From: an uncultured Alistipes sp.
GTDB lineage: Bacteria; Bacteroidota; Bacteroidia; Bacteroidales; Rikenellaceae
NCBI GenBank assembly: GCA_910587675.1
Contig: CAJUMU010000006.1
Span: 20,851-84,850 of the forward strand
Direction: 5' to 3'
Length of the DNA: 64,000 nucleotides
Position numbers and translations under genes: made by a program. A model generated the notes under the pieces. It was given only the letters and a program-made list of their open reading frames with translations. It made no database searches and was not told the DNA's origin. Position 1 is the first letter of the stretch. Each line of letters starts with the position of its first letter. This document shows, piece by piece, positions 35,268-44,431 of the stretch.

Positions 35268-36755
35268 TCACACCGTCTCTTTCATCTCGGCCCGCGCGGC
35301 ATACTTCGCCACGGCGTCCGCCACGCTGCGGTCGTTCATGAGCCGCGGCACCTTGTTGCGCCGCTCGGCGGTCTGCCATCGCAGGAACGTGCCGCGCGGC
35401 ACGATTATCACCTCGGGAGGTCTCATGACGCTGCGACGCTTGGCGTCGTAATCCGAATTGAGCTCGCGCAACGCCCGATCCAGCTCCTCGGCGAACCGCC
35501 GCCCGTCGTCGGGTTCCCGCACGAACTCCGCCACCCACTCGTGGCAGCCGTCGCCCGCCGCCGACATATACTTCGGCGCGACGGTATATTCGCTCACCGC
35601 GGCGCCCGTGACCCGACACGCCCGCGACAACGCCTCCTCGGCATTTCCGATCATAAGCTCCTCGCCGAACGCGTTCACATACTGTTTCGTGCGTCCCGCG
35701 ACCCGCAGCCGATAGGGATCCGTCGAGGTGAAAACCACCTTGTCGCCCAAGCGGTAACGCCACAATCCGTTCGCGGAGGTCATCAAAACCGCATATTCGC
35801 AACCCGTGCGAACCCCCTCCAACGGAACCGCGCGACCGTCGCTCTCGAATTCGTAATAGCATCCGTAATCGGGCATCAGCAACATATCCTCGCATCCCGC
35901 CCGTTCGGCCACGGCCACGAACCCTTCGGAGGCGTTGTAGCACTCCCAATAGTTAATATCACCGCCCATAACCTCCGCGAAAGCCTCGCGATAGGGTTTG
36001 AAGCTCACCCCGCCGTGCATGAACAGCTCCAGATCGGGCCACACCTCCAACGCCGCGCGTCGTCCCGCGAACTCCGTCAGGCGGCGCAACAGAGCCAGAT
36101 TCCACGACGGAACCCCCGCCAACGCCGTGATACGGCTCGCGGCGCACTCGCGGCATATCGCCTCGCACTTGGCGTCGAAATCCTCCATCAACGCCACGTC
36201 GAGGCTCGGAGCGCGCACGATGCCGGCCAACCGTCCCGCGGCATGCAATGTCAAAGCCGACAGATCGCCGACCAAAGTTCCGTGCTCGTCGCGGCCGCAC
36301 GACCCGCCGAGCGTAAGGGTACGCCCCTCGAAGAGCCTCGACGCGGGGTTGGCCGCCAGATAGAGCGACACCGTATCGGCCATGCCCCGCAGATGGTTGC
36401 GCCGCAACGCCTCGCGCGTCACGGGTATGTATTTGCTGCGCGACGAGGTTGTGCCCGACGATCGGGCGAACATCTTCACCCGCCCTTTGCAGGCCACGTC
36501 GCTCTCGCCCCGACGCATGCGTTCTATATAGGGCGAGAAAGACTCGTAATCGAAACTCTCCACGGCGCGGGCGAAGCCCTCGGCGTCGCGTACGTCATCC
36601 AAACCGCGCTCGCGACCGAAATCGGTCCGCCGCCCCGCCTTCAACAATTCATCGAGGGTGCTACGCTGGATACCGACGGCATCCTTCGCGGCGCGTTCTA
36701 TCCGTCCGCATCGCGCGAGAAACGCCTCGCGCAAAAGTTCAGCAAAAACCGACAT
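35268..36755 (-). CDS. GH3 family acyl-adenylating enzyme
   Basis: 495 residues. The name comes from plant GH3 auxin-amino acid synthetases; it is not a glycoside hydrolase. The ATP-binding motif is SSGTTSSRSKYIPVT (about 107-121); YNASEGFVA and LWRYRLGDKVVFT are the other family signatures. Bacterial members are of unknown substrate and are common in Bacteroidota. It follows trkA by 54 bases on the same strand, and a class 1 repeat adjoins its stop. Confidence 0.88.
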   Translation of the reverse strand: MSVFAELLREAFLARCGRIERAAKDAVGIQRSTLDELLKAGRRTDFGRERGLDDVRDAEGFARAVESFDYESFSPYIERMRRGESDVACKGRVKMFARSSGTTSSRSKYIPVTREALRRNHLRGMADTVSLYLAANPASRLFEGRTLTLGGSCGRDEHGTLVGDLSALTLHAAGRLAGIVRAPSLDVALMEDFDAKCEAICRECAASRITALAGVPSWNLALLRRLTEFAGRRAALEVWPDLELFMHGGVSFKPYREAFAEVMGGDINYWECYNASEGFVAVAERAGCEDMLLMPDYGCYYEFESDGRAVPLEGVRTGCEYAVLMTSANGLWRYRLGDKVVFTSTDPYRLRVAGRTKQYVNAFGEELMIGNAEEALSRACRVTGAAVSEYTVAPKYMSAAGDGCHEWVAEFVREPDDGRRFAEELDRALRELNSDYDAKRRSVMRPPEVIIVPRGTFLRWQTAERRNKVPRLMNDRSVADAVAKYAARAEMKETV

Positions 36756-36809
36756 ACAAAAAAACTTTTAAATCAGTCGGTTTCTTCACGTTCAGGTTCG
36801 GGCGGCGCG

Positions 36810-38150
36810 TCAGTTGAAGAACTCGCCCACCTTGTCTATCGACCCGGGCATGGAGAAGACCACCACCCGATCGTATGCGTTTATCTGCGTGTCGCCCACG
36901 GCTATAAAGGCTTTGTCGCCGCGCACCACGCCGCCGATTATCACATCCTGCGGCAGACGCATATCCTTCACCTTGTTCTTTGTGGCGGGCGAATTGGGTT
37001 TCACGATGAACTCCAGCACCTCGGCCTCGCTGCCCGAGAGGCACCGTATGGCCTGCACGTCGGTCGACATGGTGAATCGGAATATGTTCGACGCCGTAAC
37101 GCGTTTCTTATTAATAATGGTATCGATACCCACGCTCTCGGCCAGACTTATGTAGTTGAGGTTCTCCACCTCGGCGATCACCTTCTTCACGCCCATGCGC
37201 TTGGCCTGCATCGCCGCCAGAATATTGGTCTCGCTGCGGCCGGTGACGGCTATGAATGCGTCCATGTTCGAGAGCCCCTCCTCCAACATGGCGTCGAGCT
37301 TGCGCCCGTCCTCGTGGATTATGAGCGTCTTGTCCAGCTCCTCGGCCAGACGGTAGGCCTTCTCGCCGTTGTACTCCACCAGCTTGATGTTCATCTCGTC
37401 CTGCAACTCCGACGCGACCCTGACGCCGATGCGCGAGCCGCCCAGAATCATGAGGCTCTTAACCTCAACGCTCTTCTGGCCCGACAGTTCCGTAACGCTC
37501 TTGGCCGCCTCCTTGCGCGAGATGACATAGACCGTATCGCCCTCGAAAAACTTGTCCTGCCCGCGGGGGATGATGGTCTGCACGCCGCGCGTGATGGCCA
37601 CGGCGCGGAACTCCGAGATAGACCCGTCGGCCGCCAGATCGATCAGATTGCGCCCCAACAGAGGCGAGGTCGGCTCCAGACGGAACACCACCAGCGCGAG
37701 GCGTCCGCCCGAGAAATCGACATAGTCGGTCGTGGAGGTGTGACCCAGCAGATTTATCACCTCCAGCGCAGCCACCTTCTCGGGGTAGAACAAGTAGTCG
37801 ATGCCCATGCCGATGAACATCTCCTTGTTGTTGGGCTCCAGATATTCGTTGTTGTCGACGCGGGCGATGGACTTCTTGGCCCCCAGCTGCTTGGCCATGA
37901 TGGCCGACAGAATGTTCTGGTTCTCGTCGTGATTGACGGCGATGAACAGATCGCACCGACGCACGCCCGCCTTGCGCAGCACGGCGAAAGCCGTGGTGTC
38001 GCCCTCGACCGTAATCAGGTCGGCGAAGCTGCCCAACTCGTCCAACGCCTTGGCGTCGCTGTCGATCACCGTGATGTCGTGACCGTTTCCGCTCAGCATG
38101 CGCGCCAAATGGCTGCCCATCTCTCCTATGCCCGAAATTACTATCTTCAT
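36810..38150 (-). CDS. trkA: Trk potassium uptake regulatory subunit TrkA
   Basis: 446 residues from the ATG at 38150 (MKIVISGIGEMGSH). Two RCK modules are present: NAD-binding loops GIGEMG at the start and GGSRIGVRVA near the middle, each followed by an RCK_C domain. It forms the cytoplasmic gating ring of a Trk/Ktr potassium system. The channel partner trkH is not found in this window, which is unusual because the two are often adjacent. The reading upstream of the ATG is the wrong start. Confidence 0.95.
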   Translation of the reverse strand: MKIVISGIGEMGSHLARMLSGNGHDITVIDSDAKALDELGSFADLITVEGDTTAFAVLRKAGVRRCDLFIAVNHDENQNILSAIMAKQLGAKKSIARVDNNEYLEPNNKEMFIGMGIDYLFYPEKVAALEVINLLGHTSTTDYVDFSGGRLALVVFRLEPTSPLLGRNLIDLAADGSISEFRAVAITRGVQTIIPRGQDKFFEGDTVYVISRKEAAKSVTELSGQKSVEVKSLMILGGSRIGVRVASELQDEMNIKLVEYNGEKAYRLAEELDKTLIIHEDGRKLDAMLEEGLSNMDAFIAVTGRSETNILAAMQAKRMGVKKVIAEVENLNYISLAESVGIDTIINKKRVTASNIFRFTMSTDVQAIRCLSGSEAEVLEFIVKPNSPATKNKVKDMRLPQDVIIGGVVRGDKAFIAVGDTQINAYDRVVVFSMPGSIDKVGEFFN

Positions 38151-38260
38151 CCGTTTACATCTTTCGACCGCATCGGCCCGCGACCCGAAGCCGACCGCCG
38201 AGGATCGTCTCCAATCGCAAACACCGAGCCTTCGATGCGGTGCGCAAAAAAAGCACTGTT

Positions 38261-38292
38261 TTTGCAAAATATGCAACAAATATATAAATTTG
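38261..38292 (+). promoter_or_regulatory. Promoter of the small Cys-rich membrane protein
   Basis: TTTG (38261-38264), 20 bases, TAAATTTG (38285-38292): a full match to the Bacteroidota consensus, 47 bases before the ATG. Confidence 0.72.
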
Positions 38293-38339
38293 TCGTCGTT
38301 AATTCAACTAAAACCCGTTTTTACTAAATTTAGCACGCC

Positions 38340-38597
38340 ATGTTATCGAAATTCACGATCGTGATGATCGTAATACTCATAGCCGTCGTCTTCGTGGCGT
38401 TCTTCGTGGTGGGGCTGTCGCTGACTCTCATCTTCAAGGGTCACAACATCGATTCGGAGATCGCCACCAACAAGAACATGCAGCGTCTGGGCATAAAATG
38501 CGCCGTGCAGGAGTCGCGCGAGGACGTGGGAGCCGACTGCGCCGACGCGGGTTGCTCGGGCAACTGCTCGGCCTGCGACATCGAACACGGGAAATAA
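38340..38597 (+). CDS. Small membrane protein with a C-terminal Cys cluster
   Basis: 85 residues. A strong membrane helix spans about residues 5-34 and the last 15 residues contain CADAGCSGNCSACD, four Cys in close spacing plus one upstream, which could bind iron-sulfur or another metal. I do not recognise a named family; similar single-helix Cys-rich proteins (for example FeoB-associated ones) exist, but no feoB is here. A consensus promoter directly upstream supports expression. It diverges from trkA and is followed by the oppositely oriented tRNA gene. Confidence 0.8.
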   Translation: MLSKFTIVMIVILIAVVFVAFFVVGLSLTLIFKGHNIDSEIATNKNMQRLGIKCAVQESREDVGADCADAGCSGNCSACDIEHGK

Positions 38598-38627
38598 AAA
38601 AGACCGCACCGAGTAAATTCGGCGCGG
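38595..38627 (-). terminator. Terminator of the tRNA-Leu transcript
   Basis: Stem CCGCACCGA (38604-38612) with TCGGCGCGG (38619-38627), one mismatch, and a T6 run on the minus strand. It overlaps the end of the small membrane protein gene. Confidence 0.6.
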
Positions 38628-38653
38628 CTGCGTAAAATCGCTCTACTTTGTCG

Positions 38654-38739
38654 TACTCGAAGCCGGGGTCGAACCGGCACGGCCGTTGCTGGCCACAGGA
38701 TTTTAAGTCCGGCGTGTCTACCTATTCCACCATTCGAGC
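38654..38739 (-). tRNA. tRNA-Leu (anticodon UAA)
   Basis: 86 nt with the long variable arm of a class II tRNA. The acceptor stem is GCTCGAA/TTCGAGT with A as discriminator (first pair G-U), the anticodon loop is CTTAAAA inside GGA/TCC, and the T arm is CCGGTTCGACCCCGG. CCA is not encoded. It lies between the small membrane protein and miaA. Confidence 0.95.
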
Positions 38740-38781
38740 AGTCTGCCCGCAGGGCGGTACGACGCGACAAAAGTAGCAAAA

Positions 38782-39696
38782 TTATTTCATTGTGCAAATC
38801 TTCGACTCTATATATTCGATTATGTCGGCCGTATGCGTCGGCGGGAACCACGCGATCTCGTCGTCGCGTCGGAACCACGTCATCTGACGCTTGGCGTAAC
38901 GCCGCGAGTTGCGTTTCACAGCCTCCACGGCTTCGTCGAGCGTCAGGCGGCCGTCGAAATAGTCGAACATCTCGCGATACCCCACCGTCTGCAACGAGTT
39001 CAGATGCCGCAGATGGCAGACGGCGCGCGCCTCGCGTTCGAGCCCCCGCTCCATCATCGCATCCACGCGTCTGTCGATACGGTCGTACAACTCCGCTCTG
39101 TCGACCTCGGTGCCGATCTTCACTATGCCGAACGGACGCTCGCGCCGACGTCCCGTCCTGAACGACGAATAGGGACGCCCCGTCGAGATACACACCTCCA
39201 GAGCGCGCAGCACGCGCGCGGGATTGCGGCGGTCGACCACGGCGTGGAACTCGGGGTCGAGACGCCGCAACTCCTCGGCGAGCACGTCGACACCCTCCTC
39301 GCGAAGTCGCTCGGCGAGCCGCTCGCGCAAACGTGCATCACACTGCGGCATATCGTCCATACCCTCGCACAACGCCTTGACATACAACCCCGACCCTCCC
39401 ACGGCGACAACAGTGTCGTATCGGGCGAAAAGGCTGTCGAGCAACTCCGAGGCCGCAGCCTCGTACGCTCCGCAATTGAAATCCTCGGTCAGTTCGTGAG
39501 TGGCTATGAAGTAGTGGCGCACGCGACGCAGCTGCTCGGCATCGGGATGCGCCGTACCGATCGGAAGGTCGCGGTATATCTGACGCGAATCGGTCGAAAC
39601 CACGGGCGAGCCGAAATGCTCGGCCACCGCCACGGCGAGGTCGGTCTTGCCCGAACCCGTCGGTCCGACTATGACTATCAATGTCTTGCCGGCCAT
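38782..39696 (-). CDS. miaA: tRNA dimethylallyltransferase
   Basis: 304 residues from the ATG at 39696; a TTG two codons upstream is also possible. It adds a dimethylallyl group to A37 of tRNAs that read UNN codons; tRNA-Leu(UAA), encoded just downstream, is a substrate in other bacteria. The P loop VGPTGSGKTDLA, STDSRQIYRDLPIGTA and the later VGGSGLYVKAL are the family motifs. It starts two bases after the stop of the pRiA4-like gene. Confidence 0.96.
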   Translation of the reverse strand: MAGKTLIVIVGPTGSGKTDLAVAVAEHFGSPVVSTDSRQIYRDLPIGTAHPDAEQLRRVRHYFIATHELTEDFNCGAYEAAASELLDSLFARYDTVVAVGGSGLYVKALCEGMDDMPQCDARLRERLAERLREEGVDVLAEELRRLDPEFHAVVDRRNPARVLRALEVCISTGRPYSSFRTGRRRERPFGIVKIGTEVDRAELYDRIDRRVDAMMERGLEREARAVCHLRHLNSLQTVGYREMFDYFDGRLTLDEAVEAVKRNSRRYAKRQMTWFRRDDEIAWFPPTHTADIIEYIESKICTMK

Positions 39697-39698
39697 TA

Positions 39699-40205
39699 TC
39701 AATACTCGTCGTCGTAACTGTCGTCGCCCTCGAAGTCGCCGTACTCGCCCATCATCTCCTCGAAGATCGAACCGCTCTGCTCGTTGGCCTCGGGGTCGTA
39801 CTGGTCGGGAGCGGGCGAATGCTCGAATTGCAGACGGGGATACTTCATACCCTCCTCGGGCTTCTTAGCCTCGACCAGTTCGAGATAGTAGGCTCGCTGC
39901 GAAAACGGATCGAACACATATATAAGACGGTCGCGCAGCCTCAGCAGCACGTCGCACAGCCGCGCCGAGGCCATCGGCGCAGGCGCGCCCTCCGCGGCGT
40001 CGCCGAGCCCCATATCCATGCAGGTGAATTCGCGCAAACGTTCCCACCGATCGTCGGCGGTATATAAAGAGGCCATGCACGGATCGTAACCGAGCATCGA
40101 CAGAATGAACTCGTGCAGATCGAGCAGCGACGCCTCGGCATCCAGCTCGAAGTCGCGGACGAAATTGTCGTTTTCGTCGCTCAGCATCCTGAATCTGTAA
40201 ATCAT
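39699..40205 (-). CDS. Plasmid pRiA4b ORF-3-like domain protein
   Basis: 168 residues. The start IYRFRMLSDENDNFVRDFEL, the LDLHEFILSMLGYD helix and the MASLYTADDRW block match the pRiA4b ORF3-like family, which is widespread in Bacteroidota chromosomes and of unknown function. Despite the name no plasmid signs are present. The C-terminal 40 residues are highly acidic (EEMMGEYGDFEGDDSYDDEY). It probably shares a transcript with miaA. Confidence 0.85.
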   Translation of the reverse strand: MIYRFRMLSDENDNFVRDFELDAEASLLDLHEFILSMLGYDPCMASLYTADDRWERLREFTCMDMGLGDAAEGAPAPMASARLCDVLLRLRDRLIYVFDPFSQRAYYLELVEAKKPEEGMKYPRLQFEHSPAPDQYDPEANEQSGSIFEEMMGEYGDFEGDDSYDDEY

Positions 40206-40283
40206 CGAAATAACATATTAAGGCAATTATATATTTCAATGCACCAGCGTCATATTACCGTAAAAGCAGCTCCGACTGTCACT

Positions 40284-40367
40284 TACCCGCGGCCTTTGGC
40301 CGCGTTTACAGGTCTGACCCTCCCCTAAATCCCCTCCTCGGAGGGGACTTCGGTCGCTGCGCTCCGA
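40284..40367. repeat. 84-bp repeat, copy 2
   Basis: Reverse complement of 13848-13931 with one mismatch. It lies in the 404-bp gap between the pRiA4-like gene and rho; the rest of that gap is AT-rich leader with the rho promoter and no ORF. Confidence 0.85.
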
Positions 40368-40511
40368 ATAACGCTAATCAAAGCATATAATCGCGAATAC
40401 AAATATAGCACAAAAAGATTATCCCCGACCGATAAAGGCGCAATTTTCCGCATATCGGCCGACGACGGGGTTTATTTCGGCGGGCGCGGCGCGAAATATT
40501 GCGCTTCACGC

Positions 40512-40541
40512 TTGGAGGGCTCGAAAATTGTATTATCTTTG
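40512..40541 (+). promoter_or_regulatory. Promoter of rho
   Basis: TTG (40512-40514), 19 bases, TATCTTTG (40534-40541). The leader to the ATG at 40610 is about 65 bases. Confidence 0.65.
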
Positions 40542-40609
40542 CAACGTCAAAAAAAATAATCGTTCGGTTATTTTACAATCAGCGAATTATAGATTAATAC
40601 GAATCATAT

Positions 40610-42349
40610 ATGCAAGATTTAAGCGCACTCGAAGGTAAAACCCTTGCGGAATTACGAGAGATCGGCAAGGTGCTGGGCATAACCGACACCACTTTGAAAA
40701 AGAAAGAGTTGTTAACCAAGATAGCCGAAAGCGCGAATACTTTCGCAGACGACGCGACCGAGGATTCGACGACGGACAACGCAGCCGAGACCGCCGCGGC
40801 CCCCAAGTTGCGCGGCCGTCGTCCCCGCATGAACACCCTGCGCATCGAGGAGAACAAGCCCGCGGGCGAAGCCCCGGCCTCGGCCGAGTATCCGACGACG
40901 GCTCCCGCCGAAGCGCAGACAGCGGCGCCCGAATCGCCCTCGACCGACGATGCGGCCAACGAAGAGGTAGCCATGCCCAAACGCCGCGGTCGCAAGCCCA
41001 AGGCGTTGAAGGAGCAGGAGGAGCGCGAAGCGGCGGCGAGAGCCGCGGCGGAGACGGAGGCTGCGCAGCCCCGAACGACGCTGTTCGAGCACGCCGCGAC
41101 ACAACCGCAGCAGCAACCGCAACCGCAGCAATACGGAAGACAACCCTATCACGCCCCTTCTTACCAGCATGCGCAGCAGCACGCCTCGCAGCAGCATTCG
41201 GCGCAGCGTCAGGACCAGATAAAGGAGTACTTCGCGGGCGAGATCATCGGCGAAGGCGTTCTGGAGGTCATGGCCGACGGTTACGGATTCCTCCGCTCGG
41301 CCGACTACAACTATCTCAACTCGCCCGACGACATATACGTGTCGCCGTCGCAGATCAAACTCTTCGGACTGAAGCCCGGCGACACCATCAGCGGCGTGAT
41401 CCATCCGCCGAAGGAGGGCGAGAAGTATTTCCCGCTCATCCGCGTGAACGAGATCAACGGACTCTCGCCCGAATATATCCGCGACCGCGTGCAGTTCGAG
41501 TATATGACGCCTTTGTTCCCCAGCGAGAAATTCAACCTCACGGGCAAGGGCCACAACAATCTGTCGAACCGCGTGGTCGACCTCTTCTCGCCCATAGGCA
41601 AGGGTCAGCGCGGACTGATCGTGGCGCAGCCCAAGACGGGTAAGACGATGTTGCTGCAATCGATCGCCAACGCCATCGCCGACAACCACCCCGAGGTGTA
41701 CATGATCGTGCTGTTGATCGACGAACGTCCCGAAGAGGTGACAGAAATGGCCCGCAACGTGAAGGCCGAAGTGGTGGCCTCGACCTTCGACGAGCAGGCG
41801 TCGCGCCATGTGAAGGTGGCCGAAATGGTGCTCGAAAAGGCGAAGCGCATGGTGGAGTGCGGCCACGACGTGGTGATATTCCTCGACTCGATAACCCGTT
41901 TGGCCCGCGCCTACAACTCGGTGCAGCCCGCATCGGGCAAGGTGCTCTCGGGAGGTGTGGACGCCAACGCGCTCCACAAGCCCAAGCGTTTCTTCGGCGC
42001 GGCGCGCAACACCGAGGAGAAAGGTTCGCTCACCATAATCGCCACCGCCCTGATCGACACGGGTTCGAAGATGGACGAGGTGATCTTCGAGGAGTTCAAG
42101 GGTACGGGCAACATGGAGTTGCAACTCGACCGCCGACTTTCGAACAAACGCGTCTACCCCGCCGTCGACGTCATTTCGTCGGGCACGCGCCGCGAGGATC
42201 TGCTGCTGGCGCGCGAGGTGATGAACCGCACGTGGGTGATGCGCAAATACCTGTCGGAGATGACCACCGTCGAGGCAATGGAATTCCTCCAGAAACAGAT
42301 GTCGTTGACCGAGACCAACGAAGAGTTCCTCGCGACGATGAACCAATAA
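40610..42349 (+). CDS. rho: Transcription termination factor Rho with a disordered insertion
   Basis: 579 residues, about 160 more than E. coli Rho. Residues 1-41 are the Rho_N helices. Residues 42-203 are low complexity: Ala/Glu/Thr/Pro-rich, two Arg-rich clusters (RGRRPRMNT, KRRGRKPK) and a Gln/Pro/His tail. The cold-shock RNA-binding domain starts near 207 and includes GYGFLRS. The RecA-type ATPase has the P loop AQPKTGKTM (339-347) and the Q/R loop region (GGVDANALHKPKRFFGAARN). In Bacteroides thetaiotaomicron a comparable disordered region of Rho drives condensates. It is followed after 9 bases by the S1/P1 nuclease gene. Confidence 0.97.
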   Translation: MQDLSALEGKTLAELREIGKVLGITDTTLKKKELLTKIAESANTFADDATEDSTTDNAAETAAAPKLRGRRPRMNTLRIEENKPAGEAPASAEYPTTAPAEAQTAAPESPSTDDAANEEVAMPKRRGRKPKALKEQEEREAAARAAAETEAAQPRTTLFEHAATQPQQQPQPQQYGRQPYHAPSYQHAQQHASQQHSAQRQDQIKEYFAGEIIGEGVLEVMADGYGFLRSADYNYLNSPDDIYVSPSQIKLFGLKPGDTISGVIHPPKEGEKYFPLIRVNEINGLSPEYIRDRVQFEYMTPLFPSEKFNLTGKGHNNLSNRVVDLFSPIGKGQRGLIVAQPKTGKTMLLQSIANAIADNHPEVYMIVLLIDERPEEVTEMARNVKAEVVASTFDEQASRHVKVAEMVLEKAKRMVECGHDVVIFLDSITRLARAYNSVQPASGKVLSGGVDANALHKPKRFFGAARNTEEKGSLTIIATALIDTGSKMDEVIFEEFKGTGNMELQLDRRLSNKRVYPAVDVISSGTRREDLLLAREVMNRTWVMRKYLSEMTTVEAMEFLQKQMSLTETNEEFLATMNQ

Positions 42350-42358
42350 GACCCTGCC

Positions 42359-43132
42359 ATGAAGAGACTCGTTTTATGCGCGCTCGTCGCGCTCTGCATC
42401 GCCCCCGACGCCTTCGGTTGGGGACAGAAAGGCCATGACGTGGTGGCCTGCATCGCCGAATGCCATCTATCGCGCCGAGCGGCGCGCCGCGTGACCCGCG
42501 CGCTCGAAGGCCACTCGCCCGTATACTATGCCAACTGGATGGACAACGCCAGCCACACGCCCGAATACGCCTATTCGAGCACATGGCATTACGCCAATAT
42601 CGACGAAGGATACACCTACGAGACCATGCCCCGCAACGAGGCGGGAGACATCGTAACCGCGCTGCACGACATAATCGACGATCTGCGCAAGGGCGGCCTT
42701 ACGCCCGAGGAGGAGAATATCCGTCTGCGGATGTTAGTGCACTTGGTGGGCGACCTCCACTGCCCCATGCACGCGGGCCACAAGAGCGACTTGGGCGGCA
42801 ACACCGTCTCGGTGCTCTACTTCGACACCCCGACCAAACTCCACACTATCTGGGATACGCAGCTGGTCGAGTCGGCCCACAAATGGAGCTACACCGAGTG
42901 GCAGCGCCAAATCGACCGCGTCACCCGCAAGCAGGAGAAAGAGCTGAGCGACGGCACCGTGGAGGAGTGGTTCGCCGAGACGGCAGCCATCTGCGCCGAG
43001 ATATACAAGGAGCTGCCCGAGGGCACGAAACTCTCTTACGATCATGTGGCCAAGTACGCCCCCGTAATAGAGGATCAATTGCTCAAGGGCGGACTTCGGC
43101 TGGCCCGCATCCTGAATTACATATATCGTTAG
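42359..43132 (+). CDS. S1/P1-type nuclease
   Basis: 257 residues with a 20-residue signal peptide. Cleavage after FG would expose Trp21 as the mature N-terminus, which in P1 nuclease coordinates zinc through its amino group. The other ligand motifs follow: KGHDVVA, WMDN, TWHYAN, HLVGDLHCPMHAG, DLGGN and HTIWDTQL, so the trinuclear zinc site looks complete. It would degrade single-stranded nucleic acid in the periplasm or outside the cell for salvage. It is probably co-transcribed with rho. Confidence 0.93.
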   Translation: MKRLVLCALVALCIAPDAFGWGQKGHDVVACIAECHLSRRAARRVTRALEGHSPVYYANWMDNASHTPEYAYSSTWHYANIDEGYTYETMPRNEAGDIVTALHDIIDDLRKGGLTPEEENIRLRMLVHLVGDLHCPMHAGHKSDLGGNTVSVLYFDTPTKLHTIWDTQLVESAHKWSYTEWQRQIDRVTRKQEKELSDGTVEEWFAETAAICAEIYKELPEGTKLSYDHVAKYAPVIEDQLLKGGLRLARILNYIYR

Positions 43133-43152
43133 GCGATTGTCGATCCGACCGC

Positions 43153-43190
43153 AAAAAAAAACGGGCTGCCTCATTCGCGGGGCAGCCCGT
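43153..43190 (-). terminator. Terminator of the 188-residue hypothetical gene
   Basis: 10-bp perfect stem ACGGGCTGCC (43161-43170) with GGCAGCCCGT (43181-43190); on the minus strand a T9 run follows. The nuclease gene on the plus strand may use the same hairpin without a T run. Confidence 0.87.
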
Positions 43191-43195
43191 TCGGG

Positions 43196-43762
43196 TTACA
43201 TATCCGCTCTCGGGTCGGAACAACGATTTATGAATGGCAGATCCTTCAGCGCGTCGTACTCTTTTCGCAGGATATCCACGGCCCGTTCGTTGTAACGCTC
43301 CACCATAGGCGCCAATATCTCCGCATCCCCGGGCGTGAGGTCGCAACGCATCACCAACTCCGACGACACCCGCAACAGATCGCCCTTGCGCGCGCACTTC
43401 TCGCACAGATAACACACGTAAGCCTCGAACAACCGCTCGAACTCCTCCACGCTGAAATCATCCGCCTCGTCGAGCGCGATCAGGTTCACCTTGTCGGGAT
43501 CGATGTACTCGCGTTCGTACTTCGACCGTATGTCGAAACAGACCGTGAACACGTCGTCGGCTTTGAAATTGCGCGAGCGGGCGAGAAACTGCGCGAGAGT
43601 CATATCGTCGGCAATAGCGTCTCCTCCCCTCGACGACCGGCCGAAAATATAGAAATCCGTAATGTCGGCGTCTTTCAACATCGCGAATATATAGTGTTTG
43701 CAACAACGCAATTCATCCAAGAATGCGATAAGGCGATCCGTCGTAACGATGTTATCTTTCAT
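43196..43762 (-). CDS. Hypothetical protein, 188 residues
   Basis: I do not recognise a family. The protein is soluble, acidic and has no signal peptide or membrane helix. It has a cluster YVCYLCEKCARKG (about 115-127) with three Cys, plus Cys20-Cys21 near the N-terminus, so metal binding is possible. FYIFGRSSRGGDAIADDMTL in the first third is the most distinctive part. Codon use looks like its neighbours, and it has a strong terminator, so it is very probably a real gene. It is separated from the PUL by a 727-bp gene-poor stretch. Confidence 0.75.
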   Translation of the reverse strand: MKDNIVTTDRLIAFLDELRCCKHYIFAMLKDADITDFYIFGRSSRGGDAIADDMTLAQFLARSRNFKADDVFTVCFDIRSKYEREYIDPDKVNLIALDEADDFSVEEFERLFEAYVCYLCEKCARKGDLLRVSSELVMRCDLTPGDAEILAPMVERYNERAVDILRKEYDALKDLPFINRCSDPRADM

Positions 43763-44070
43763 GATTCAGGTATTGTTAAAGTTCGATTGTAGGTTCCCGT
43801 CGCGTTGACGCTCCACGAGCCTTGCGCACGCAAAAAAGGACGTAGTTACAGCGTCGCGTTTCTGTATCGGTCTTGGGAACCGTGGCACATAAGTTGTTCT
43901 ATGTCCATGCCAGTCCCATCCGCAAGTTTGCAGATGGAACGTAACAAGGACCGACAACTATTATACCGTGCCAAACAACCTCGCGACGAGGCTCCCAAGT
44001 TTATACAGAAGTATAAAGAGTTGTTACCCTTTTCTCTCTAATAATTTCGGCTATGCCGAATTGTCGGTTG

Positions 44071-44078
44071 CAAAGTTA
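44071..44078 (-). promoter_or_regulatory. Possible -7 box reading toward the 188-residue gene
   Basis: TAACTTTG on the minus strand, 309 bases before the start at 43762. If used, the transcript would have a long leader with hairpin-forming sequence. Confidence 0.35.
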
Positions 44079-44431
44079 ACATATTTTCGTAAATCGGATA
44101 ATTCGGTTACTCCTAATTTTAGACCGTAAATATACAATAAAATATAATCATTACAACGTTCTGTCGTAAAAACTCATCGTCTTATTGAAATTTATATTCC
44201 AAAATGTGTTTCGCCCCCCCCTCAGACATTTTGCATCTTTGTATTTCAAGTAATTATAGCCGCATACGATCAAACAGCCGACATTCGGGCGGAAATTGCG
44301 ATTCGTTAAAAATTCCCCGCGTTTTCGCCGCCGCAATTGTCCGCAAACACTGCAACGCGGCCACCCATGCAATTATATATTGATAAAACCATAACATTTA
44401 GCATAAACATTTTCAGGCAGCCCCAAACGAC

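Noticed and set aside
38654..39696. Functional coupling of tRNA-Leu(UAA) with its modifying enzyme MiaA
   Set aside because: The neighbours fit biochemically, but the tRNA lies downstream of miaA with its own end signal; one case of proximity is not evidence.
39699..40205. Plasmid or integrated-element origin of the pRiA4-like gene
   Set aside because: The family is common in Bacteroidota chromosomes, and the gene is embedded beside miaA with no mobility genes.
43805..44041. A 78-codon frame upstream of the 188-residue gene
   Set aside because: Codon use and content look random; no motif or upstream signal. It might be a remnant, but nothing supports that.
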